Assembly (NCBI RefSeq): GCF_030371825.1
Contig: NZ_JAUDDM010000020.1
Length of the DNA stretch: 13,851 bases
Direction: 5' to 3' (one strand)
Source of the DNA: Collinsella sp944321445
Lineage (GTDB): Bacteria; Actinomycetota; Coriobacteriia; Coriobacteriales; Coriobacteriaceae
Shown: one piece after another, positions 1-4,933 of the stretch
Numbering within the stretch: position 1 is the first letter of the stretch
Layout of the letters: every line of letters starts with the position of its first letter
Notes under the pieces: generated by a model
Told to the model about the DNA's origin: nothing
Seen by the model: only the letters and a program-made list of their open reading frames with translations
Database searches by the model: none
Made by a program: the position numbers and the translations under genes

Positions 1-37
1 ATCACCTTTTTAATTGATTTTTTAACGTGTTTATTAG

Positions 38-137
38 GCACGACCAAAATGATAAGGTCGGTGTGCAAATTGGAATCGGGTAGCTCCCGATTACCGAGCC
101 GGCGGGACATCTGAAAAGATGCCCTTTTTTATTTTTA
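38..137 (+). ncRNA. 3' part of a structured RNA ending in an intrinsic terminator
   Basis: Three consecutive stems are visible. GCAC/GACC at 38-45 pairs with GGTC/GTGC at 56-66 with a bulge. AATCGGG at 74-80 pairs perfectly with CCCGATT at 86-92 around the loop TAGCT, extended by GG/CC. GGG-CATCT at 104-112 pairs with AGATG-CCC at 117-124 around a GAAA tetraloop and is followed by TTTTTTATTTTT. The last stem is a good rho-independent terminator on the plus strand. The upstream stems could belong to a small RNA or to the 3' UTR of a gene outside the window. No RNA family was recognised, so the RNA call is inference while the terminator is well supported. Confidence 0.45.
104..137 (+). terminator. 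Rho-independent terminator
   Basis: An 8-bp stem with one bulged A (107) and a GAAA loop is followed by a T-rich tail at 125-135. It ends whatever transcript enters from the left edge of the window. Confidence 0.75.
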
Positions 138-142
138 AAGTA

Positions 143-262
143 GGGTCTATTTTTAATAAATAGCCCCTAAGAAATATTGATATAGCAAGCCCCTGTATTC
201 TACAATCGGAATACAGGGGCTCTTAATTTATATATTCAAAAAACAGCCCCTAAATTAAGGGG
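143..262. repeat. Three tandem hairpins sharing an AGCCCCT core
   Basis: Within 120 bases there are three inverted repeats. GGGTCTATTT at 144-153 pairs with AAATAGCCC with one bulge. AGCCCCTGTATTC at 188-200 pairs perfectly with GAATACAGGGGCT at 209-221. GCCCC at about 246 pairs with GGGGC at about 258. The words AGCCCCTAA and AGCCCCTGT recur. The 13-bp middle hairpin could terminate transcription, since TCTTAATTTATAT follows. Together they insulate the type I toxin promoter just downstream. Their function is not known. Confidence 0.5.
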
Positions 263-279
263 CAAAAATTGGCTTATGT

Positions 280-285
280 TACAAT
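280..285 (+). promoter_or_regulatory. Extended -10 promoter of toxin mRNA (RNA I)
   Basis: TACAAT preceded by TGT forms an extended -10 box, with no convincing -35. The start would be near 292. There the RNA begins with GCTGTCACA, which is exactly complementary to TGTGACAGC at 455-463 after the toxin stop codon. Such 5'-3' closure of the toxin mRNA is typical of type I toxins. Confidence 0.6.
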
Positions 286-342
286 TTAGGAGCTGTCACA
301 TTCCGCTTAGAATCAACTTTCTAATGTTGGGAGGTGAGACCA

Positions 343-441
343 ATGCACGACATAATCAGTCATCTATTACACTATCTATCACAATTATCCCTCGTGGTAA
401 TTCCCGTTTACTTGGCGTATTGGTTGAACCAACGTAAGTGA
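343..441 (+). CDS. Fst/Lpt-family type I toxin, small membrane peptide
   Basis: This encodes a 32-residue peptide starting MHDIISHLL and ending in AYWLNQRK. A hydrophobic stretch with a proline (LSLVVIPVYLAYWL, about residues 15-28) is followed by a short charged tail. This matches the build of the Fst/Lpt toxins of enterococcal and lactobacillal plasmids, which insert in the cell membrane and act when the short-lived antisense RNA is lost. The ribosome site GGGAGGTGAG lies at 330-339 before the ATG. A bidirectional terminator, a convergent antisense promoter and a 13-nt direct repeat that spans the start of the gene and the start of the antisense RNA complete the classic par architecture. 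The gene is below common ORF length limits and easily missed. The family call rests on pattern and context, not on an alignment. Confidence 0.8.
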   Translation: MHDIISHLLHYLSQLSLVVIPVYLAYWLNQRK

Positions 442-476
442 TAGATAGGTAATTGTGACAGCATTCAACCCACAAA

Positions 477-514
477 AAAAGCTCCCTTGCTACGGCCATA
501 GCTTGGGGGCTTTT
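477..514. terminator. Bidirectional terminator shared by RNA I and RNA II
   Basis: AAAAGCTCCC on the left pairs with GGGGGCTTTT on the right, with an inner GC/GC pair. A-runs on the left and T-runs on the right allow it to end transcription in both directions. It is the convergence point of toxin and antitoxin transcripts. Confidence 0.75.
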
Positions 515-558
515 GTGTTGGTGGTACTCAACGCACGACCAACAATCATCTATTACAC
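477..558 (-). ncRNA. Antisense antitoxin RNA II of the first type I module
   Basis: The minus strand carries an extended -10 box (TGTTATAAT, -10 at 563-568), placing the start near 556. The RNA would run about 75-80 nt to the shared terminator at 477-514. Its 5' end is complementary to the word TCATCTATTACAC (546-558), which occurs identically inside the toxin gene (360-372). GCACGAC also occurs at 533-539 and at the toxin start codon (345-351). The RNA can therefore pair with the toxin start region as well as with the terminator. This is the known mode of RNA II in Fst systems, which blocks toxin translation. Confidence 0.75.
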
Positions 559-596
559 CTGTATTATAACATGGATCTAAACAAGGGGCATCTCAT

Positions 597-1184
597 ATGA
601 AACAACTAGTACTACCCATCAAAGATACCAACGTCCTCCACGAAGTTGAAGAGACTCTACTCCATAATTTCCGCGAAGGACGCCGTAATTACACAATCTT
701 TCAAGTTGGCAAGGCCACTCTGCTTCGAGTGAGTGATGTGTTGGCTCTCAGACGCAACGAAATCTATAAAACTGATGGAGACATCAAGAAAAATGCTTAT
801 ATTCGCGATAAAAAGACCGGAAAACCTAATATTTTATACCTTAAACCAGTAAAACAAGACTTAATCGACTATTTTAACTGGCTAAACGAGCAAAACATTC
901 AATCGGAGTGGCTTTTCCCCTCCTCACGGGACCATTCTCGGCATATCACAGAAAAGCAGTTTTACAAAATCATGGCTAGAACTGGTGACTTACTAGGAAT
1001 TAACTACCTTGGGACCCACAGCATGAGAAAGACGGGCGCCTACCGAGTTTACACGCAAACCCATTACAATATTGGCCTGGTGATGAGTCTGCTTAATCAT
1101 TCATCAGAAACCATGACCTTAAAATATCTAGGGTTGGACCAAGTCAGCCGTGAGAAAATGCTCGATGAAGTTAAGTTTGATTAA
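597..1184 (+). CDS. Small tyrosine recombinase / site-specific integrase
   Basis: This 195-residue protein looks like a bare catalytic domain of the XerC/D-type tyrosine recombinases, which cut and rejoin DNA through a tyrosine-DNA intermediate. Visible residues are Arg44 in the box ATLLRVSDVLAL, a beta-hairpin lysine around DKKTGK (72-76), HxxR at His141-Arg144 (HSMRKTG), His168 in LLNHSS and the likely nucleophile Tyr177 in LKYLGL. The N-terminal core-binding domain of full-length recombinases is absent, giving a protein about 100 residues shorter than XerC. Short versions are common on lactobacillus plasmids and may resolve multimers or invert segments. AGGGG at 583-587 serves the ATG. It starts just after the antitoxin promoter of the type I module. 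The nested inverted repeat right after its stop is a possible target site. Confidence 0.85.
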   Translation: MKQLVLPIKDTNVLHEVEETLLHNFREGRRNYTIFQVGKATLLRVSDVLALRRNEIYKTDGDIKKNAYIRDKKTGKPNILYLKPVKQDLIDYFNWLNEQNIQSEWLFPSSRDHSRHITEKQFYKIMARTGDLLGINYLGTHSMRKTGAYRVYTQTHYNIGLVMSLLNHSSETMTLKYLGLDQVSREKMLDEVKFD

Positions 1185-1203
1185 GCAGTAACCCCACAAT
1201 CTC

Positions 1204-1252
1204 ACTCGTTAATCAGGTTAGGTTTAGTCATAAACCGGTCTGATTAACGAGT
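1204..1252. repeat. Nested inverted repeat after the recombinase gene
   Basis: ACTCGTTAATCAG at 1204-1216 is the perfect reverse complement of CTGATTAACGAGT at 1240-1252. Inside it GGTTTA and TAAACC form a second 6-bp stem around GTCA. No T-run follows on the plus strand, so it is not a standard terminator. Symmetric arms next to a tyrosine recombinase gene suggest a recombination site, but this is inference. It could also simply end the recombinase mRNA. Confidence 0.6.
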
Positions 1253-1296
1253 CCAGCAAGCGATAGCGCGGTAGAATACCAAATATGTTCCATTTT

Positions 1297-1325
1297 TTGA
1301 TTTTGTGTGTCATTTGTCATACAAT
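1297..1325 (+). promoter_or_regulatory. Promoter and possible operator of the relB-relE-like operon
   Basis: TTGATT at 1297-1302 and TACAAT at 1320-1325 are separated by 17 bases, a near-consensus pair. The start would fall at about 1332, right at the ribosome site, giving a leader of only about 12 nt. The small palindrome TTGT-CAT-ACAA (1315-1325) overlaps the -10 box and may be the site where the antitoxin represses its own operon. Confidence 0.6.
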
Positions 1326-1343
1326 ATAGACGAGGTGATTAGT

Positions 1344-1604
1344 ATGGACGCAAGAGTAGATAGTCGTATCCCAGTTGACGTTAAAGAAAAGGCTAGCAAA
1401 GAATTAGCCGCTCATGGGCTATCCATTTCTAGTTTTATTCGTATGACCTTGTCTTCTGTAGCTAATGATGGCCTACCAAAGTATTGGGGTATTCCTAATG
1501 CAGAAACCATGTCATCCATTAACGAAGCAGTTGATGATTTAAGCGAACACAAGCTAAAAGGCGCTTCTTCTTATAATGAACTGGAGAAATTGTTAGATGA
1601 GTAA
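1344..1604 (+). CDS. RelB/DinJ-family antitoxin
   Basis: This 86-residue protein begins MDARVDSRIPVDVKEKA. A short beta-strand is followed by helices (ELAAHGLSISSFIRMTL), the ribbon-helix-helix pattern of RelB/DinJ antitoxins. These proteins bind their operator as dimers and wrap the toxin with their C-terminal part. The start at 1344 is preferred over the upstream in-frame ATG at 1305, because GAGGTG at 1332-1337 sits properly before it and 1305 lies within the promoter. The C-terminal half (SSINEAVDDLSEHKLKGASS) is acidic, as expected for toxin binding. The stop overlaps the start of the toxin gene (ATGAGTAA), so the two are translationally coupled. Confidence 0.8.
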   Translation: MDARVDSRIPVDVKEKASKELAAHGLSISSFIRMTLSSVANDGLPKYWGIPNAETMSSINEAVDDLSEHKLKGASSYNELEKLLDE

Positions 1605-1968
1605 AATTATCCCGACCAATCATTTTAAGAAGCAACGTAAAAAGGTAAAGAAGAATCCACGTTGGCATAGTATTTTCCATGGAGAAGTCCCATTTCCAGA
1701 TGACCATCGCTCGCCATGGAAATATGTAATTAATTGCTTTCTAAATGATGAACCAATTCCCGATTATTTTTACGAACACTCAATTACTTTGACGGCACAG
1801 CAAAAAAGCCAAATTAAGAATCGTTTGGGTTCCCTTAATCAGGTCGAAATTAAAGGATTAGACCTTCACTTTGACGGTCATAATGGCGACCATTTGTTGC
1901 TATATATTCGAACTAACCAAGAAATCGTTTATTTAGTGGGTATCGGTACTCATTCCGATCTATTTTAA
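1597..1968 (+). CDS. RelE/YafQ-family mRNA interferase toxin
   Basis: This 123-residue basic protein overlaps the antitoxin gene by 8 bases. The N-terminus is lysine-rich (NHFKKQRKKVKKNP). The C-terminal part DHLLLYIRTNQEIVYLVGIGTHSDLF matches the end of YafQ/RelE toxins, where a strand is followed by a G-T/S-H-x-x-L-F motif carrying active-site residues. RelE-fold toxins cut mRNA in the ribosome. It is about 30 residues longer than typical YafQ, with an insert rich in acidic and aromatic residues (EPIPDYFYEH). The original operon probably continued into the XRE-like gene now beyond the IS element. Membership in the RelE superfamily is well supported, the subfamily less so. Confidence 0.75.
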   Translation: MSKIIPTNHFKKQRKKVKKNPRWHSIFHGEVPFPDDHRSPWKYVINCFLNDEPIPDYFYEHSITLTAQQKSQIKNRLGSLNQVEIKGLDLHFDGHNGDHLLLYIRTNQEIVYLVGIGTHSDLF

Positions 1969-2038
1969 TTGACGTTAATGTTATCAAGAAAGAGTTGTAG
2001 AGGGCGGCTGTAAAATGTAAGAAATCGGCGGTTTAAAA

Positions 2039-2068
2039 TTGTCGGTTTTCCTGCATTTTTTGTATACT
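2039..2068 (+). promoter_or_regulatory. Probable istAB promoter
   Basis: TTGTCG at 2039-2044 and TATACT at 2063-2068 are separated by 18 bases. The promoter overlaps the second end repeat, so transposase binding to the left end could repress it. Confidence 0.5.
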
Positions 2069-2094
2069 CACTTTATTAATCTTTTGAGGAAGTG

Positions 2095-3324
2095 ATGAGT
2101 ATGCGAAAAGACGTTTACGAAAGGATGAGATATTTTGTGTTAGAAAAGATAAAACCAAATTATTCTGCCATTGCACGGCAATATGGTGTTGATCCACGAA
2201 CCGTAAAGGCGGCCTATTTAAGAGCTCAGAGTGGTGAAACAGCAGTCGTTAGGAAGCGGCGAAGCCGTCGTAGTAAGCTAGACGGATATCAAGATATCAT
2301 TGAGGATAAATACATGGCAGGCTGTTCTGCCAGATCAATTTATGACTTTATCGTTGAAAAAGGCTTTACCGGTAAATACACAATCGTTAAAGATTACTGT
2401 CGTCGGTTTCGCAAAACACAAACTAAGAAAGCCACAATTAGAGTTGAGCATACGATTGGATTAAGTGCTCAAGTGGATTGGAAAGAACAAGTTACCATGA
2501 CTGACCGGAATGGCGTCCCACATACTTTCAGTATTTTCTTATATGTCCTGCCTTATTCAAAATTTAAGTTCTTAAGATTAACTCTAGATCAGAAGCAGGA
2601 TACTCTATTCAAATGCTTATTTGAAGCATTTAAGACTACTGGTGGAATTCCTAAAGAAATTTGGTTTGATAATATGTCAACTGTCGTTGACCATAAATTG
2701 AGTGACTTTCATCATCATCGATTTAACGAACGGTTCCTATCATTTAGTCATGATGCGGGATTCCATCCAATCGCTTGTCGTCCATTTAGGCCACAAACTA
2801 AAGGTTGTGTTGAGGCCTTGGCAAGAACAATGGGACGATTAAAGCCTTACGATGGAGAGTTTAGTACCATCAATGACTTAAATGATATCGTTAATCAATT
2901 AGCTAAACGGCTTAACCATGAGAAGTCACAAAGTAATAACCAGAAGCCAGTTGAATTATGGACAAAAGAAAAAGAGCATTTCCGGTCTCTCAATTATGAT
3001 CTCACAAGGTACTTCGAAAGCGTCCAAACTAGAAAAGTATCGCGAGATTCAATGATTAGATTTCAAAACCATCAATACTCTGTTTCCCCTAATTATATCG
3101 GAAAAGAAGTTGAAATTAAACCAACTACTGATGGTAAAGCTATTCATATTTTCTATCAAGGCGTTGAAATTCAGAAACATGATTTAACCAATAAGCAGTT
3201 TAATTATGATCCGCACGATAAACATGCCATTCTAAAAAGTGATTTGATGGAAGATAAAACGGACAAAGAAATTAATCGGTATATGCTTAACAACCTCAGT
3301 ATTTATGATCAGATTGGGGAATAA
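2095..3324 (+). CDS. istA: IS21-family transposase IstA
   Basis: The product has 409 residues from the ATG at 2095; GTG at 2092 and ATG at 2101 are alternatives. GAGGA at 2086-2090 lies 4 bases from the chosen start and 10 from 2101. An N-terminal helix-turn-helix is visible (YSAIARQYGVDPRTVKAAY, about 23-41), followed by a basic stretch (RKRRSRRSK). The DDE catalytic core of the retroviral-integrase type has Asp128 in AQVDWKE, Asp192 in WFDNMS and Glu240 in KGCVEALA. The C-terminal part carries the target-DNA-binding segments. The length is normal for the family (about 400-500). IstA binds the element ends and performs strand transfer with the help of IstB. Confidence 0.93.
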   Translation: MSMRKDVYERMRYFVLEKIKPNYSAIARQYGVDPRTVKAAYLRAQSGETAVVRKRRSRRSKLDGYQDIIEDKYMAGCSARSIYDFIVEKGFTGKYTIVKDYCRRFRKTQTKKATIRVEHTIGLSAQVDWKEQVTMTDRNGVPHTFSIFLYVLPYSKFKFLRLTLDQKQDTLFKCLFEAFKTTGGIPKEIWFDNMSTVVDHKLSDFHHHRFNERFLSFSHDAGFHPIACRPFRPQTKGCVEALARTMGRLKPYDGEFSTINDLNDIVNQLAKRLNHEKSQSNNQKPVELWTKEKEHFRSLNYDLTRYFESVQTRKVSRDSMIRFQNHQYSVSPNYIGKEVEIKPTTDGKAIHIFYQGVEIQKHDLTNKQFNYDPHDKHAILKSDLMEDKTDKEINRYMLNNLSIYDQIGE

Positions 3325-3325
3325 A

Positions 3326-4063
3326 ATGAATCAGTATCAAAAACTAATTGATAATTTAACGAAGTTAAATTTACATAATATGGCTGCGTCAATTGCGGAT
3401 TATCGGCAACAAGTCAACGATAGCCAAATCAGCTTTAGCGAAGCATTATTAGAATTAACCGATAAGGAGATTGCCTATCAGCAACATGAAAGCCTAAAGA
3501 GAAGAATCAAACGTGCTAGATTTCCTATTATTAAACGACTAAATGAGTTTGATTATCAATTTCAACCTTCGATTAACCAGCAGCAAATCGCTGAGTTTGC
3601 GACCATGTCATTTCTGGATAATCAAGAGAATATTATCTTTATTGGCAGCCCTGGCGTAGGTAAAACGCATCTGGCAATTGGTCTTGGCATCGAAGCATGC
3701 CGGCAAGGTGTACGAATACTATTTATTAATTGCCATGAATTAATACTTAGATTGAAGGCGGCGCAAGAAAAGCAACATTTAGAGCGCGTAATGCGCCGAT
3801 ATGAAAGATATGACCTGTTAATCATTGATGAATTAGGCTATTTACCAATAACGGCGGATGAAGCGAAACTATTGTTTCAACTAATAAATGGCCGCTATGA
3901 ACGTAAATCAACGATCATAACGACCAATGTACCATTATCAAGTTGGGGAACCGTCCTTCATAGCACGGCGACTGCAGAAGCAATTTTAGACCGTCTTGTC
4001 TACCACTCACATGTAATTAAGATCAAGGGAAAGTCATACCGTTTGGCATCGGTCAATCCCTAA
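3326..4063 (+). CDS. istB: IS21-family ATP-binding helper IstB
   Basis: This 245-residue AAA+ ATPase resembles DnaC. Walker A is GSPGVGKTH (107-115) and Walker B is LLIIDELGYLPI (from about 164). An N-terminal helical region (QKLIDNLTKLNL) precedes the ATPase core. IstB assembles on target DNA and stimulates IstA. The start at 3326 lies one base after the istA stop and has TGGGGA as ribosome site. An upstream in-frame ATG at 3305 lies inside istA and is less likely. The stop lies within the right-end repeats. Confidence 0.93.
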   Translation: MNQYQKLIDNLTKLNLHNMAASIADYRQQVNDSQISFSEALLELTDKEIAYQQHESLKRRIKRARFPIIKRLNEFDYQFQPSINQQQIAEFATMSFLDNQENIIFIGSPGVGKTHLAIGLGIEACRQGVRILFINCHELILRLKAAQEKQHLERVMRRYERYDLLIIDELGYLPITADEAKLLFQLINGRYERKSTIITTNVPLSSWGTVLHSTATAEAILDRLVYHSHVIKIKGKSYRLASVNP

Positions 4064-4135
4064 ACCGCCCAAATCATACAATTTTAAACCGCCATAAAAC
4101 GACAATTCAAAACCGCCCTTGACAGAGTTATTGCG

Positions 4136-4330
4136 ATGAGTAATATCAAATTAAATGATTACCTAAACAAGCAATTGCAAAATCAGAAATTCCAAAAAGA
4201 ATTTGAACAAGAAACTATTCAGTTAGAAAGAAGTTTTGCTCATGATGTCTCCGAAAAGCATTGCCCGGTGGCAAGCACTGAAAGCCAAGAAGTTAAGTGG
4301 CCGCACAGTTCCAGAAGATATGGAATATAA
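4136..4330 (+). pseudogene. Truncated XRE/HigA-type antitoxin remnant
   Basis: The 64-residue reading frame begins MSNIKLNDYLNKQLQNQKF and continues EFEQETIQLE. This resembles the N-terminal helix that precedes the helix-turn-helix in HigA/XRE-type antitoxins. The HTH itself is missing: after about residue 33 the sequence becomes low-quality (KHCPVASTESQEVKWPHSSRR) and overlaps another frame. Removing the IS element and one GAGT copy puts this start 34 bases after the toxin stop. Its ribosome site AAGAAAGAG would then lie 8 bases from the ATG. It was therefore probably the third gene of the relB-relE-like operon and has lost most of its body by deletion. The family call is inference from the short N-terminus. 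Confidence 0.45.
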
Positions 4331-4640
4331 GAAACTGCAGATGAAGCATGACGCTGATGTTTTAGCCTTAAACGAACTAAAATGGAAAGCTGAATTAGCC
4401 GAAGCTATTATGCTTTCATCAATGAATAACAGCAATACTAAGTCTGTGTTAGATGATGTTATTCAATCCGAAATTGGCGAGGAAAAGAAGCCATATTCTC
4501 GGAAAGATATTGCTGATTTTGTGAATGTCTTTTTAGCAAAAGCTAAACAAGAAGCGACTACACAAAATCGTAAGCAGCCATTGGGAAGTAATCCATTAAA
4601 TAACAATGAATTACCAAATGGCTCAAAACACAGCAACTAA
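4242..4640 (+). CDS. Hypothetical protein of unknown function, helical
   Basis: This frame gives about 132 residues starting MMSPKSIARWQALKAKKL from ATG 4242; ATG 4245 and TTG 4236 are alternatives. It is rich in charged residues and should be mostly helical (EDMEYKKLQMKHDADVLALNELKWKAELAEAIM). A second helical segment follows (YSRKDIADFVNVFLAKAKQEA), then a polar Asn/Gln/Ser tail. No strong ribosome site is seen, only AGAAAGAAG. The start overlaps the antitoxin remnant in another frame, so it may be the C-terminal part of a gene fused to a deletion joint rather than an intact gene. Lying just before the oriT-like hairpins and the relaxase gene, it might be a mobilisation accessory protein, but nothing in the sequence proves this. 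Confidence 0.5.
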   Translation: MMSPKSIARWQALKAKKLSGRTVPEDMEYKKLQMKHDADVLALNELKWKAELAEAIMLSSMNNSNTKSVLDDVIQSEIGEEKKPYSRKDIADFVNVFLAKAKQEATTQNRKQPLGSNPLNNNELPNGSKHSN

Positions 4641-4661
4641 TTGGTTGATGCTGTTTTGAAT

Positions 4662-4702
4662 AAAATTCCCTTTGTCGAAAGACATTGGGAATTTTTTATT
4701 TT
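4662..4702 (+). terminator. Rho-independent terminator before the oriT-like region
   Basis: AAAATTCCC-TTTGTC at 4662-4676 pairs with GACA-TTGGGAATTTT at 4681-4695 around a GAAA loop with a small internal mismatch. TTATTTT follows. It ends the transcript of the preceding ORF. Confidence 0.75.
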
Positions 4703-4705
4703 GGC

Positions 4706-4845
4706 GTTACCTTTTTGATATAAAAGGTAACATTTAATTTTCAAATGTAATCTTGAAAATTAAATAAATGGTTATTAGGAAATGTGTTCCTAATTCCCTC
4801 GGAAGAGCGACCGACAAAATGGGGTTACTCCATTTTAACTAGGGA
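4706..4845. other. oriT-like cluster of four hairpins
   Basis: Four inverted repeats lie head to tail directly before the relaxase gene. GTTACCTTTT at 4706-4715 pairs with AAAAGGTAAC at 4722-4731. ATTTAATTTTCAA at 4732-4744 pairs with TTGAAAATTAAAT at 4753-4765. ATTAGGAA at 4774-4781 pairs with TTCCTAAT at 4787-4794. AAAATGG at 4816-4822 pairs with CCATTTT at 4830-4836, enclosed by TCCCT and AGGGA. Transfer origins are usually found just upstream of the relaxase gene and carry such repeats beside the nick site. No known nick consensus was recognised, so the exact nick is undetermined. Confidence 0.5.
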
Positions 4846-4892
4846 GCTAGTAAATTGGATAAGTTAACCACTTTACTTATTACCGAATATGT

Positions 4893-4898
4893 TACAAT
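4893..4898 (+). promoter_or_regulatory. Extended -10 of the relaxase gene promoter
   Basis: TACAAT is preceded by TGT (TGTTACAAT) and starts 41 bases before the relaxase start. No good -35 box is seen. The same TGTTACAAT box drives the toxin mRNA at 277-285. Confidence 0.45.
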
Positions 4899-4933
4899 GA
4901 TGGTAGCAAAACTACGATATGGGTGATGATAAT

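Larger units (their letters stand above)
1996..4124 (+). mobile_element. IS21-family insertion sequence, complete
   Basis: The element is about 2.13 kb and starts TGTAGAGGGCGG (1996). On the other strand its right end starts TGTCAAGGGCGG (4124). Both ends begin with TG, as IS21-family elements do. A 16-bp internal end repeat, GGCGGTTTAAAATTGT, lies at 2027-2042 and inverted at 4078-4093. A third partial copy (CTAAACCGCCC) overlaps the istB stop. The 4-bp word GAGT flanks both sides (1992-1995 and 4125-4128), consistent with a target duplication. istA and istB are both intact, so the element may be active. Confidence 0.9.

Noticed and set aside
1204..1252. Rho-independent terminator for the recombinase gene
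   Set aside because: The stem is strong, but no T-run follows on the plus strand; left as a repeat of unknown role.
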